Part shown: positions 16,620-25,509 of the stretch, one piece after another
How the letters are laid out: every line of letters starts with the position of its first letter
Numbering within the stretch: position 1 is the first letter of the stretch
Assembly (NCBI GenBank): GCA_050486285.1
Contig: JBJHCZ010000015.1
Location: forward strand, 1-64,000
Direction: 5' to 3'
DNA: 64,000 nt
Origin: JAITWN01 sp050486285
GTDB lineage: Bacteria; Pseudomonadota; Gammaproteobacteria; SZUA-140
The notes under the pieces: generated by a model
The model's input: only the letters and a program-made list of their open reading frames with translations
Databases searched by the model: none
What the model was told of the DNA's origin: nothing
Program-made: the position numbers and the translations under genes

Positions 16620-17261
16620 ATGAAACTGACCCTGCCGACCGCGACCGAGGCCCTGCCGGGCCGCGCCGAGCCGCTTGCGATCGAGAACCGCCATTTTGTC
16701 TCTGGCCGGCCGTTGCTGCCGCCGTTCCCGGACGGGCTGGCGCTGGCGCTGTTCGGCATGGGTTGCTTCTGGGGCGCGGAGCGCTGCTTCTGGACCCGAC
16801 CCGGGGTCTGGGTCACCGCGGTCGGCTATGCCGGCGGCCTGACCCCGAACCCGACCTACCGCGAGGTCTGCAGCGGCCTGACCGGCCACAACGAGGTCGT
16901 CCGCGTCGTCTACGATCCGGCGGAGATCGCCTACGAGACGCTGCTCGCGCTCTTCTGGGAAGGTCACGACCCGACCCAGGGCATGCGCCAGGGCAACGAC
17001 ATCGGCACCCAGTACCGTTCCGGCATCTATGTCCACGACGCCGCCCAGCGCGCGGCGGCGTTGCGCTCGCGTGAACGCTACCAGCAGGCGCTTGCGGCCG
17101 GCGGTCGGGGCGCGATCACGACCGAGATCGTCGATGCGCCGGCGTTCTATTACGCCGAGGATGGGCACCAGCAATATCTCGCGAAGGAACCCGGCGGCTA
17201 CTGCGGTCTCGGCGGCACCGGCGTCGCCTGTCCGGCGCTGAAACCCGGCGCGATCGCCTGA
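16620..17261 (+). CDS. msrA: Peptide methionine sulfoxide reductase A
   Basis: This 213-aa enzyme repairs methionine-S-sulfoxide in proteins. The catalytic motif GCFWG is at 48-52, and resolving cysteines lie near the C-terminus (GGYCGLGG and VACPAL). The N-terminal extension before the motif matches the longer MsrA forms of proteobacteria. There is no signal peptide, so it is cytoplasmic. The start codon ATG at 16620 is divergent from cysH across an A/T-rich control region. A hydrolase gene follows after four bases. Confidence 0.96.
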   Translation: MKLTLPTATEALPGRAEPLAIENRHFVSGRPLLPPFPDGLALALFGMGCFWGAERCFWTRPGVWVTAVGYAGGLTPNPTYREVCSGLTGHNEVVRVVYDPAEIAYETLLALFWEGHDPTQGMRQGNDIGTQYRSGIYVHDAAQRAAALRSRERYQQALAAGGRGAITTEIVDAPAFYYAEDGHQQYLAKEPGGYCGLGGTGVACPALKPGAIA

Positions 17262-17265
17262 CGAC

Positions 17266-18057
17266 ATGCCCGGCGATGCGCGACAGACCCGCAGCGTCGA
17301 GTTTCCGAATGCGCGCGGCGTCCGCCTGCGCGGCAGCCTCGAACGACCGGCCGATCGCCAACCGGTGGCCTTCGCGCTGCTCGCGCATTGTTTCACCTGC
17401 AACAGCGATTACCGCTTCATTCGCCTGATCGCGCGCGAACTCGCGGAACAGGGTTTCGCCGTGCTGCGCTTCGACTTCACCGGGCTCGGCGGCAGCGGCG
17501 GCCGCTTCGAGGACAGCAACTTCACGACCAATGTCGAGGACATCGAGGCGGCGGCGCGCTTTCTCGAGGGCGAGCTGTCGGCCCCGCCGCGGCTGCTGAT
17601 CGGCCATTCGCTCGGCGGCGCGGCGGTACTGGCGGCCGCCGGCCGGATTCCCTCGGTGCGCGCGGTCGCGACCATCAATGCGCCGTCGACGCCGGATCAT
17701 GTCCTCGGGCATCTCGAAGGCGCGGTCGCCGAGGCCGCACGCCACGGCGTCGGCGAGGCCGAGATCGGGGGGCAGCGCTACCCGATCACACAGCAACTGA
17801 TCGACGATCTGCGCGCGGCGGACCTCGGCGCGGCGATCCGCGCGCTCGATGCCGCGCTGCTGGTGCTGCACTCACCGGTCGACCGTACCGTCGATATCGC
17901 CCATGCGAGCCGCATCTTCGAGACCGCGCGCCATCCGAAGAGCTTCGTCGTGCTCGACGGCGCCGACCATCTGCTCGGCCGCGAGGCCGACGCGCGCTAT
18001 GCGGCACGGATCATCCGGACCTGGGCCTCGGCCTATCTCGATCCGGTCCGGGCCTGA
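17266..18057 (+). CDS. Alpha/beta hydrolase
   Basis: This 263-aa cytoplasmic protein has the alpha/beta hydrolase fold. The nucleophile elbow reads GHSLGG, the likely oxyanion region is LAHCFTCNSD, the acid residue is probably in HSPVDRTVD, and the histidine lies in DGADHLLGR. The sequence resembles hydrolases that are often found next to, or fused with, OsmC proteins, but no OsmC gene is present. It follows msrA closely and probably shares its transcript. Its last 25 bases overlap the end of the convergent ligase gene. The substrate is unknown. Confidence 0.87.
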   Translation: MPGDARQTRSVEFPNARGVRLRGSLERPADRQPVAFALLAHCFTCNSDYRFIRLIARELAEQGFAVLRFDFTGLGGSGGRFEDSNFTTNVEDIEAAARFLEGELSAPPRLLIGHSLGGAAVLAAAGRIPSVRAVATINAPSTPDHVLGHLEGAVAEAARHGVGEAEIGGQRYPITQQLIDDLRAADLGAAIRALDAALLVLHSPVDRTVDIAHASRIFETARHPKSFVVLDGADHLLGREADARYAARIIRTWASAYLDPVRA

Positions 18058-20918
18058 TCCCCGTTCGCCGGCGGCCGCGACTCGAGCAGCGGCGGTTCCC
18101 CGCAGTGCGCGAGCAGCGCGGCGTAGGCCTTGTCCCGCAGGACCAGCGCGCGCGACCACTCGTCGGCCTCCATCGGCACCGCGATCGGCGGCAGGAAGCG
18201 GATCGTTGCCGTGCCCGGGCTGGGGCTGCGGCTGCCGTCGCGCAGCAGCGCGCGGCTGCCGCGAAGGGCAACCGGATGCAGCGGCAGACCGGTTGCGGCC
18301 GCGGTCGCGAAGGCGCCCATGCGAAACGGCCGCAGACCGGGCGCGCGCGTGAAGGTCCCCTCCGGGAAGAACAGCAGGCGTTCACCGGCGCGCGCCCGTT
18401 CGATGAGATCCCGGGTGTCGCTCGCGCCCTGGCGGGTGTCGAATCGCTCGACGAAGACCGCGCCGAGGCGTTGCAGCAGGAGCCGGGCAAACGCGCGGTC
18501 GCGCAGTTCCGATTTCGCGACGAAGGCCACCGGCGCCGGCAATGCGCGGATCAGCAACAGCGCATCGAGATAACTGGCATGGTTCGCGACGATGATGCCC
18601 CCGCGATCTGCCGCCGGCCGGTGTTCGCGGCCCTGCAGGTCGACACGAATCCCGATCGCCGGCAGCAGCACGGCGGTCGCGGCGCGCGCCGTCTTCCAGC
18701 GCAGCGCGCGCGTCGGCATCACCACGACGACGAGCAGCCAGGTCAGCAACAGGATCGGCCAGGCCACCGCGTGCGCCCAGGCGCCGCGCAGCGCGGGCGA
18801 TATCTGCCGGGTAAACCGTCGCGACTGCTGCGGCAGCGCGCCGGCGACGACCCGCAGCAGTTGTCGCCAGACCGCTTGCGGCGGTCGTTCGAGTTCGCCG
18901 CGTTCATAACGCTCGCGACAGGCCGCGCGCCGGATCTTGCCGCTCGGCGTCTTCGGCACCGTCCCCGGCGCGGCGAAGACGACATCGTCCGGCGGCGCCC
19001 CGCACAGCGACGTGACGGCCTGGCGCACGCGCGCGCGCAACGCCGACCGCGTATCGGGATCGCGCACACGCGTTTCGGCGACGACGACCAGTCGTTCGCT
19101 GCCGAGCGCGGGGTCGCGCGCGCCGAAGGCCGCGACGCGGCCCGCGCGTACGCCGTCCAGTTGTCCGACCGCCTCCTCGATCTCGTGGGGATAGAGGTTG
19201 CGTCCCGCGTGAATGATCAGGTCCTTCGCGCGCCCGGTCAGATAGATCTCGCCGCCCGCAGCGTAGGCGAGGTCGCCGGAGTCGAGCCAGTCGCCCTGGA
19301 ACAGCCGGCGGGTCGCAGCCGGGTTGCGGTAATAGCCCTGCGTCGCCGACGGGCCGCGAAACTGCAGGTGTCCGGTACGGCGGTCAGGCAGGGGGCGTCC
19401 GTCGTCATCGACGATGCGCAGCGCGTGGCCGGCCAGCGGCGCGCCGCAACTTGGGAAGCGCAGTGCCGATGCGTCGTCCGGGTCGGCGGGCTCCGCGCGA
19501 CCGTCGCCCAGAAACGGCTCGCGGCGGATGCGGTCGATCAGCGGGCCGCGGCCAAGCGGCGGGAAGGTCAGGCCGACGCTGCATTCGGCGAGGCCGTAGA
19601 CCGGCATCAGCGTCTCGCGGTGCAGGCCAAAGGGCGCGAAGCGGGCGTGAAAGCGCTCGAGGGTATCGGGGCTGACCGGCTCGGCGCCGTTGCAGGCGAC
19701 GCGCCAGCGCGAGAGGTCGAGGCCGGCGAGTTCCTCGTCGGCGATACGCTGCAGGCACAACTCATAGCCGAAATTCGGCGATGCCGAGATCGTCGCGCGA
19801 TGGCGATGCAGCGCCTGCAGCCAGCGCAAGGGCCGGTTGATGAACGCGATCGGCGACATCACGACCAGCGGCGTCGCGCAATACAGACTACCAAGCCAGG
19901 CGCCGATCAGGCCGAGGTCATGATATAGCGGCAGCCAGCTGACGAAGACATCGTCAGGCGTCGCTTCGACTTGCGCGGCCATCGCGCGGATATTCGCGAG
20001 CAGGTTTGCGTGCGTCAGCATGACGCCCTTCGGCGCGCCGGTGCTGCCGGAGGTGTATTGCAGGAAGGCAAGGTCGTCGGCACCGATCGCCGGGCGCGCG
20101 AGCGGCACCGTCGCCGCGGCGACCAGCTCGGCCGGCGTCACGACGTCGCGCAGGCGGTCGACGCGCGATTTCAGCAGGCGCGCGACCGTACGTCCCGCGG
20201 GCAGCGTGATCAGGATCGGCGCCGCGCAATTGTCGACGATCGCGGCCTGGCGCAGCAGGTGATCCTCGATCTGGTCGGGGCGCGCCGGCGGATAGATCGG
20301 CACCGGGATGCCGCCGGCGAGCAGGATGCCGAAGAAGCAGAAGAAGTAGTCGGGTTCGGTCTGCAGCATCAGCACGACCGGCTCGCCGCGTTCGAGCCCG
20401 AGCGATTGCAGGCCGCTCGCTATCCTGCGAGCCCCGCTCAGGAGTCCGTTATAGCTGATTGTCTTTCCATCAGTATTATCTTCATAAAAGCGGACATGGA
20501 CGCGTTCCGGATGGTGTTCGGCATGCCATTCGAGGACCGCCGTCAGGGTCTGCAGACCGCCCGGCGCCGGAGTCGCCGCCGGCCGCGTGTCCGCGGAATC
20601 GTCGCCGGCCGCGGCGGGGGCCGCTTGCGCATGGCTGCCGGCGCGCGTCAGCGCCCCGAGCAGCGCGCGCGGGGTACGCGCCTCGGCGAAGACGCGGTCG
20701 TCGAGGACGACGCCGAAGCGCTTCTCGACGCGACTCAGCAGCTCGACGCGCGCGAGGCTGTCGAGACCGAGATCGGCGTCGAAGTCCATGTCGAGCGAGA
20801 CGCGCGCCGGGACGGCATCCCGACGCGGGCGCGATTCCGCGAGCAGGGCAGAGATCAACGCGGTCAGGCGCTCCGCGGCAGGCGCCGCCGTGGTCAGGTC
20901 CTGTTCCGAAGCCGTCAT
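18033..20918 (-). CDS. ACP / acyl-AMP ligase / acyltransferase fusion
   Basis: This 961-aa protein joins three domains. An acyl-carrier-protein domain (about 15-95) carries the phosphopantetheine serine in DLGLDSLARV. An AMP-dependent ligase (about 120-690) has the motif YTSGSTGAPKGVMLTHA and resembles fatty acyl-AMP ligases. A PlsC-type acyltransferase (about 730-930) has NHASYLDAL and FPEGTFTRAPG. A hydrophobic stretch near 700-725 separates the ligase from the acyltransferase. The layout suggests activation of a fatty acid, loading onto the in-cis ACP and transfer to an acceptor, as in Aas but in a different domain order. The gene stands alone, divergent from mtnB. Confidence 0.87.
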   Translation of the reverse strand: MTASEQDLTTAAPAAERLTALISALLAESRPRRDAVPARVSLDMDFDADLGLDSLARVELLSRVEKRFGVVLDDRVFAEARTPRALLGALTRAGSHAQAAPAAAGDDSADTRPAATPAPGGLQTLTAVLEWHAEHHPERVHVRFYEDNTDGKTISYNGLLSGARRIASGLQSLGLERGEPVVLMLQTEPDYFFCFFGILLAGGIPVPIYPPARPDQIEDHLLRQAAIVDNCAAPILITLPAGRTVARLLKSRVDRLRDVVTPAELVAAATVPLARPAIGADDLAFLQYTSGSTGAPKGVMLTHANLLANIRAMAAQVEATPDDVFVSWLPLYHDLGLIGAWLGSLYCATPLVVMSPIAFINRPLRWLQALHRHRATISASPNFGYELCLQRIADEELAGLDLSRWRVACNGAEPVSPDTLERFHARFAPFGLHRETLMPVYGLAECSVGLTFPPLGRGPLIDRIRREPFLGDGRAEPADPDDASALRFPSCGAPLAGHALRIVDDDGRPLPDRRTGHLQFRGPSATQGYYRNPAATRRLFQGDWLDSGDLAYAAGGEIYLTGRAKDLIIHAGRNLYPHEIEEAVGQLDGVRAGRVAAFGARDPALGSERLVVVAETRVRDPDTRSALRARVRQAVTSLCGAPPDDVVFAAPGTVPKTPSGKIRRAACRERYERGELERPPQAVWRQLLRVVAGALPQQSRRFTRQISPALRGAWAHAVAWPILLLTWLLVVVVMPTRALRWKTARAATAVLLPAIGIRVDLQGREHRPAADRGGIIVANHASYLDALLLIRALPAPVAFVAKSELRDRAFARLLLQRLGAVFVERFDTRQGASDTRDLIERARAGERLLFFPEGTFTRAPGLRPFRMGAFATAAATGLPLHPVALRGSRALLRDGSRSPSPGTATIRFLPPIAVPMEADEWSRALVLRDKAYAALLAHCGEPPLLESRPPANGDQARTGSR

Positions 20919-21014
20919 GGATATTCCCTTGTCTCTACTCCTGTGAGCTACTCAGGCACCCCGCGTTTACGTTATCATGAGCGGCCCCGGGTAGCGGAAC
21001 GCCGATTTCACGTC

Positions 21015-21638
21015 ATGACTAGCTTCAACGAGGCCGCCGAGGCACTGGTCGCCGCCGGCCGAGCGATCGCGGCAGAGGGTTGGGTGCCGGCGACCAGCGG
21101 CAATTTCTCGCTGCGCCTGCCCGGCGACGCGGTCGCGATCACGGTCTCGGGCGCGCACAAGGGCCGGCTCGGCGTCACGGACATCATGCGCGTGGATCTC
21201 GACGGCCGTCCGCTCGAGGACAAGCGCCCGTCGGCCGAGACCCTGCTGCACGTCCAGCTCTATCGCCACGATCCCGCGATCGGCGCGGTGCTGCACACCC
21301 ATTCGGTCAATGCGACCGTCGTGTCGCGGCTCGCCGGCGATGCCCTCGAACTCGAGGGGCTCGAGATCCTCAAGGCCTTCGCCGGCGTCGTCACCCATGA
21401 AACAAGGCGCCGGGTGCCGGTCTTCGACAACGACCAGGACATGCCCCGACTCGCGCGCCAGGTCGAGGCCTGGCTCGGCGAGCGGGCGTCGGCCCCCGAT
21501 CTCATGATCCCGGGTTATCTGATCAGGGGGCACGGACTCTATACCTGGGGACACACGCTGCCCGAGGCGATGCGCCACCTCGAGGCCTTCGAGTACCTGT
21601 TCCGCTGCGAACTCGAGACAAGGAGGGTAATGCCATGA
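21015..21638 (+). CDS. mtnB: Methylthioribulose-1-phosphate dehydratase
   Basis: This 207-aa class II aldolase-family enzyme catalyses a dehydration step of the methionine salvage pathway. The zinc-binding histidines are in LHTHSVNA and in IRGHGLYTWG. It starts at ATG 21015 with MTSFNEAAEALVAAG. Its stop overlaps the mtnD start by four bases (ATGA). The enzymes that precede it (MtnN/MtnP and MtnA) are not encoded in the window. Confidence 0.95.
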   Translation: MTSFNEAAEALVAAGRAIAAEGWVPATSGNFSLRLPGDAVAITVSGAHKGRLGVTDIMRVDLDGRPLEDKRPSAETLLHVQLYRHDPAIGAVLHTHSVNATVVSRLAGDALELEGLEILKAFAGVVTHETRRRVPVFDNDQDMPRLARQVEAWLGERASAPDLMIPGYLIRGHGLYTWGHTLPEAMRHLEAFEYLFRCELETRRVMP

Positions 21639-22192
21639 GCTTTCTGATCATCCATGACGAGCACGCCGGCGAGATCGAGCGCGTCGTCGACCATGACCTG
21701 ATCGGCGAGCGCCTCGCCGAAATCGGCGTCGCCTTCGAGCGCTGGGAGGCGAGTCGTCCACTGCAGGCGGATTCCTCGCAGGAAGAGGTGCTGGAGGCCT
21801 ATGCCTCCCAGGTCGAGCGCCTGAATGCGGCCTACGGCTTTCGCACCGTCGACGTCGTGGCGCTGCGGCCGAGCCATCCGGAACGCGAGGCGATGCGCGG
21901 CAAGTTCCTCAATGAGCATACCCACGACGACTTCGAGGTGCGCTTCTTCGTCGAGGGTCGGGGCATGTTCTATCTCCACGTCGGCGAGCGGGTCCATGCG
22001 GTGCTGTGCGAACAGGGCGACCTGATCAGCGTGCCGGCCGGCACCCGCCACTGGTTCGACATGGGTTCGGCGCCGGACTTCAAGTGCATCCGCTTCTTCA
22101 CGACGCCGGAGGGCTGGGTCGGCAACTTCACCGGCAGCGACATCGCAAGCCGTTTCCCGACCTTCGACAACCTGATACGCGAGGCTGCATGA
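21635..22192 (+). CDS. mtnD: Acireductone dioxygenase
   Basis: This 185-aa cupin enzyme oxidises the acireductone intermediate of methionine salvage to the keto acid precursor of methionine and formate, with a bound Fe or Ni. The metal ligands are visible in NEHTHDDFEVRFF (two His and a Glu) and in PAGTRHWFDMG (His). The length is typical. Its start overlaps mtnB and its stop overlaps mtnC, each by ATGA, so the three genes are one translation-coupled unit. Confidence 0.96.
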   Translation: MSFLIIHDEHAGEIERVVDHDLIGERLAEIGVAFERWEASRPLQADSSQEEVLEAYASQVERLNAAYGFRTVDVVALRPSHPEREAMRGKFLNEHTHDDFEVRFFVEGRGMFYLHVGERVHAVLCEQGDLISVPAGTRHWFDMGSAPDFKCIRFFTTPEGWVGNFTGSDIASRFPTFDNLIREAA

Positions 22193-22866
22193 CCCGTGCG
22201 GTGCTGACCGACATCGAGGGCACGACCTCGTCGCTGTCGTTCGTCAAGGAAGTGCTGTTTCCGTACGCGCGCCGCCACCTCGCGGATTTCGTCCGCGAGC
22301 ATGACGGCGATCCGGAGGTGCGCGCGCAGCTCGACGCGGCGCGTGCGCTCGCCGGTATCGAGGGCGCCGACGATGCCCGCGTCGTCGGTGAACTGATCGC
22401 GTGGATCGACGCCGACCGCAAGGCGACGCCGCTGAAGGCCCTGCAGGGCCTGATCTGGGAGCACGGTTATCGCGTCGGTGATTTCCAGGGCCATGTCTAT
22501 GAGGACGCGGTCGCCGGCCTGCACCGCTGGCACGCCGCCGGGATCGCGCTCTACGTCTATTCCTCGGGGTCGGTGCATGCGCAGAAGCTGCTGTTCGCGC
22601 ATACCGCGTTCGGCGACCTGACGCCGCTGTTCAGCGGCTATTTCGATACCCGCATCGGCGCCAAGGGCGAGGCCGAATCCTATCGCAGGATCGTCGCCGC
22701 GACCGGTATCGAGGCCGGCGACATGCTGTTCCTGTCCGACATCGTCGCCGAACTCGACGCCGCGCGCGCGGCCGGGCTCGAGACCTGCCAGCTCGTCCGC
22801 GACGGCGAGCCTGATCCTGCCGCGTCACATCGGCAGGTCCGTTCCTTTGACGAGATTACGCCCTGA
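22189..22866 (+). CDS. mtnC: Enolase-phosphatase E1
   Basis: This 225-aa HAD-superfamily enzyme converts the diketone phosphate to acireductone, the step before MtnD. The nucleophile motif TDIEGTTSSLSFVK is at the N-terminus. The later HAD motifs are visible as YSSGSVHAQKLL and LFLSDIVAELDAA. The ATG at 22189 overlaps the mtnD stop. In this operon the order mtnB-mtnD-mtnC follows the usual bacterial pattern. The next gene overlaps its stop codon by one base. Confidence 0.95.
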   Translation: MTRAVLTDIEGTTSSLSFVKEVLFPYARRHLADFVREHDGDPEVRAQLDAARALAGIEGADDARVVGELIAWIDADRKATPLKALQGLIWEHGYRVGDFQGHVYEDAVAGLHRWHAAGIALYVYSSGSVHAQKLLFAHTAFGDLTPLFSGYFDTRIGAKGEAESYRRIVAATGIEAGDMLFLSDIVAELDAARAAGLETCQLVRDGEPDPAASHRQVRSFDEITP

Positions 22867-23336
22867 TGATATCGATTGCCCTGATGTTGCATCTGCTCGC
22901 CGCCGTGGTCTGGGTCGGCGGCATGTTCTTCGCGTGGATGATCCTGCGCCCGGTTGCGGCAGCGCAGCTCGAGGCGCCGCAGCGCCTGACGCTGTGGCGC
23001 AACGTCTTCCAGCGTTTCTTCCCGTGGGTCTGGGCCGCGGTCGTGGCCCTGCCGGTGACGGGCCTGTGGATCGCCTTCGATCTGTTCGGCGGCATCGGCA
23101 CCAGCCCGCCGCGGGTGCATGTGATGTTGTTGCTCGGGATCGTGATGATCCTGATCTATCTGCACGTCTTCTTCGCGCCGTGGCGGCGCCTGCGCGCCGC
23201 GGTCGCCGCGAGTGACTGGCCGGCGGGCGGCAAGGCGCTGGCGACGATCCGCCGCCTCGTCGGTGTCAACCTGGTCATCGGCCTGATCGTGCTCGCGGTC
23301 GTCAGTTCGGGCCGCTACGGTTTCGGCTTCGGTTAG
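22866..23336 (+). CDS. CopD-like integral membrane protein
   Basis: This 156-aa protein has four hydrophobic segments (about 3-25, 50-72, 80-102, 130-150) and the family-like start IALMLHLLAAVVWVGGMFF, with histidines inside the membrane segments. Proteins of this type are annotated as CopD-domain or haem-binding-like membrane proteins, and the function is not established. It starts on the last base of the mtnC stop codon, so it is co-expressed with methionine salvage here. No copper-resistance partner gene is nearby. Confidence 0.75.
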   Translation: MISIALMLHLLAAVVWVGGMFFAWMILRPVAAAQLEAPQRLTLWRNVFQRFFPWVWAAVVALPVTGLWIAFDLFGGIGTSPPRVHVMLLLGIVMILIYLHVFFAPWRRLRAAVAASDWPAGGKALATIRRLVGVNLVIGLIVLAVVSSGRYGFGFG

Positions 23337-23350
23337 GCGTATTCGCCGCG

Positions 23351-23641
23351 ATGGCGACGGTCCATATCGCCCTGCTGACCTTCGATCTGATGATCCCGCA
23401 TTCGGCGTCGCTGAAGGACAAGCGCCGCGTCGTCAAGGGGCTCAAGGATCGCCTGCGTGCGAAGTTCAATGCCGCGGTCGCCGAGATCGACTGTCTCGAT
23501 GAGTGGCAGCGTGCGCGCATCGGCGTGACGATGCTCAGCAACGATCGCCGGCATCTCGAGAGCTCGCTCAGCGCGGTCAGCCGGATGGTCGAGGAGACCG
23601 CCGACATCCGCCTGATCGATACCCGCATCGAGTGGTTGTAG
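23351..23641 (+). CDS. DUF503 family protein (YlxP-like)
   Basis: This 96-aa protein begins MATVHIALLTFDLMIPHSAS and contains the family motif SLKDKRRVVKGLKDRL. YlxP-like proteins are usually encoded next to infB-rbfA and have been linked to ribosome maturation, but the mechanism is not settled. Here the gene lies between a CopD-like gene and rlmD, an rRNA methyltransferase, which agrees with a ribosome role. Length and composition are normal. Confidence 0.88.
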   Translation: MATVHIALLTFDLMIPHSASLKDKRRVVKGLKDRLRAKFNAAVAEIDCLDEWQRARIGVTMLSNDRRHLESSLSAVSRMVEETADIRLIDTRIEWL

Positions 23642-23654
23642 GCGACAGGCTGTC

Positions 23655-25010
23655 ATGAGGACCTTCCAGCCGCGTCCCGGTGCGGGCAGGGGACCGATTG
23701 AGAGGCATGACGCGGTCATCGATGCGCTCGATGACGATGGCCGCGGCGTCGCCCGCATCGACGGCAAGGTGACCTTCATCGACGGCGCGCTGCCCGGCGA
23801 GACGGTACGCGCCGAGGTCATGAAGTCGAAAAAGAGCTTCGACCAGGGGCGCGTGCTGGAGATCCTGTCGGCGTCGCCGGAACGCGTCGATCCGGTCTGC
23901 GCGCATTTCGGCGAATGCGGCGGTTGCAGCCTGCAGCATCTGGCGCCGGCGGCGCAGTTGCGCGAGAAGCAGGCGCAGTTGCGCGCGCTGCTGGTCAAGG
24001 CCGGCGACGTCGTGCCGGCGCGCTGGCTGACGCCGCTCGAAGGGCCGGTCGAGCATTACCGGCGCAGCGCGCGCCTCGGCGTACGCGACGTGCCGAAGAA
24101 GGGCGGGATCATCGTCGGCTTTCGCGAGCGCCGCAGCAGCTATCTCAATCCGACCCGCGAATGCCGCGTGCTCGACGCCCGCGTCGCGCGCGTGCTGCCG
24201 CTGTTGCCCGGACTGATCGAGGGCCTCTCCTGCAAGCGGCGCCTGCCGCAGATCGAAGCGGCCTGTTCGGACGAGGCCGCGGTGCTGGTGTTCCGCCATC
24301 TCGAGCCGCTGACCGCGGATGATCGCTTGCGACTCGGGGCGTTCGCGCACGAGCATGCCATTCAGGCCTGGTCGCAAGCGGGCGGCCCGGAGACCGTGGT
24401 GCCGCTATGGCCGGAAGACCCGCCGCCGCTCGAATATCGTCTGCCGGCGTTCGACCTGACCCTGCGTTTCGTGCCGGCCGACTTCGTCCAGGTCAACGCG
24501 GAGATCAACCGGCAAATGGTGACGCTCGCGGTCGAGCTGCTGGCGGCCGACGTGAGCGAGACGGTCCTCGACCTGTTCTGCGGGCTCGGTAATTTCACGC
24601 TGCCGCTGGCGCGGGGGGCGGGACGCGTGATCGGCATCGAGTCTGATCAGCGCCTGATCGACGGCGCGCGCGCGAACGCGGCGCGTAACGGCATCGCGAA
24701 TGCGGAGTTCCGGCGTCTCGATCTGTTCGACGAGTCGGCGGTGGCGACGTTCATGGACGGCACCGCCTTCGATCGCCTGCTGCTGGATCCGCCGCGCAGC
24801 GGGGCGATCGAGGCGCTGAAGCATCTGCCGGCGAACCCTCCGCGCCGGATCGTCTACGTCTCCTGCAACCCGGCGACGTTCGCGCGCGACGCCGAATATC
24901 TCGTCAATGCCGCCGGCTACCGGCTGTCCGCCGCCGGTGTCATGGACATGTTCCCGCACACCAGCCATGTCGAGTCGATCGCTGTCTTCGACCTCATGGG
25001 GTCAGAGTAG
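23655..25010 (+). CDS. rlmD: 23S rRNA (uracil-1939-C5)-methyltransferase
   Basis: This 451-aa SAM-dependent enzyme has a TRAM domain (about 15-75), an iron-sulfur cluster motif CAHFGECGGCSLQH, and a C-terminal Rossmann methyltransferase domain. The SAM-binding motif is DLFCGLGNFTLPLA, the substrate motif is LDPPRSG, and the nucleophile cysteine is in VSCNPATFARD. These match RlmD/RumA. The last codons and TAG stop lie inside the hairpin at 24998-25030, so the C-terminal residues LMGSE are partly repeat-derived. Confidence 0.94.
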   Translation: MRTFQPRPGAGRGPIERHDAVIDALDDDGRGVARIDGKVTFIDGALPGETVRAEVMKSKKSFDQGRVLEILSASPERVDPVCAHFGECGGCSLQHLAPAAQLREKQAQLRALLVKAGDVVPARWLTPLEGPVEHYRRSARLGVRDVPKKGGIIVGFRERRSSYLNPTRECRVLDARVARVLPLLPGLIEGLSCKRRLPQIEAACSDEAAVLVFRHLEPLTADDRLRLGAFAHEHAIQAWSQAGGPETVVPLWPEDPPPLEYRLPAFDLTLRFVPADFVQVNAEINRQMVTLAVELLAADVSETVLDLFCGLGNFTLPLARGAGRVIGIESDQRLIDGARANAARNGIANAEFRRLDLFDESAVATFMDGTAFDRLLLDPPRSGAIEALKHLPANPPRRIVYVSCNPATFARDAEYLVNAAGYRLSAAGVMDMFPHTSHVESIAVFDLMGSE

Positions 25011-25030
25011 ACGTTGTCTACTCTGACCCC
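24998..25030. repeat. Perfect 15-bp hairpin at the rlmD stop codon
   Basis: GGGGTCAGAGTAGAC (24998-25012) pairs perfectly with GTCTACTCTGACCCC (25016-25030) around a three-base loop. The rlmD TAG at 25008-25010 lies in the left arm. The outer bases GGGGTC..GACCCC recur in the hairpin at 25484-25509. It could act as a terminator, although no T-run follows. Confidence 0.8.
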
Positions 25031-25121
25031 GATTTGTTCAGCTTCCGTTCAGGCTGTGCCCGTTATGCTCGTTTCCGAAAGATCGGAAAAGGCCCGGCAC
25101 GGGCGTAACGGGAGGTGTGAG

Positions 25122-25463
25122 ATGAGCGGATTCAGAACGGTTACCGGTGCGATAGCAGGGTTGGCGATGCTGGCCGGCGGGGCTGCAGCGCTGGCGGCGG
25201 ACATGCCGGCGTCGGCGGCGACGGCCGGGTGCGTCGCCTGTCACAAGATCGACCAGAAGCTGATCGGGCCGGCGTGGCAGGATGTCTCGGTCAGGTATAA
25301 GGGCGATCCGGCGGCGCGCGAGAGGCTGATCGAGAAGGTCAAGAAGGGCGGTAGCGGCAACTGGACCGAGGTCACCGGCGGCATACCGATGCCGCCGAAC
25401 AGCCCGCGCGTGTCCGATGCCGACATCGCGTCACTGGTCGATTTCATCCTCGCGCTGGAATAA
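25122..25463 (+). CDS. Periplasmic class I cytochrome c (c551/c552 type)
   Basis: This 113-aa product has a signal peptide (MSGFRTVTGAIAGLAMLAGG, cleaved near residue 26), one haem-binding CVACH motif, and the axial methionine in GGIPMPPNS, as in c551-type electron carriers. The ATG at 25122 follows GGAGGTG with good spacing; an in-frame upstream start at 25014 would destroy the signal peptide. It stands alone between two hairpins. Its redox partner is not evident from the neighbours. Confidence 0.92.
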   Translation: MSGFRTVTGAIAGLAMLAGGAAALAADMPASAATAGCVACHKIDQKLIGPAWQDVSVRYKGDPAARERLIEKVKKGGSGNWTEVTGGIPMPPNSPRVSDADIASLVDFILALE

Positions 25464-25483
25464 GCCATCGAGGGATGTCAAAG

Positions 25484-25509
25484 GGGTCGGGCCCGAAAGG
25501 GCCTGACCC
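25484..25509 (+). terminator. Hairpin with GAAA tetraloop after cytochrome c
   Basis: GGGTCGGGCCC (25484-25494) pairs with GGGCCTGACCC (25499-25509) with one G-T wobble, closed by a GAAA loop. It lies 20 bases after the cytochrome stop. Only a weak T-rich tail follows. The outer bases match the hairpin at 24998-25030. Confidence 0.65.

Noticed and set aside
24998..25509. A CRISPR array
   Set aside because: There are only two related hairpins with unlike inner parts, not regular repeats with spacers. No cas gene is present anywhere in the window.
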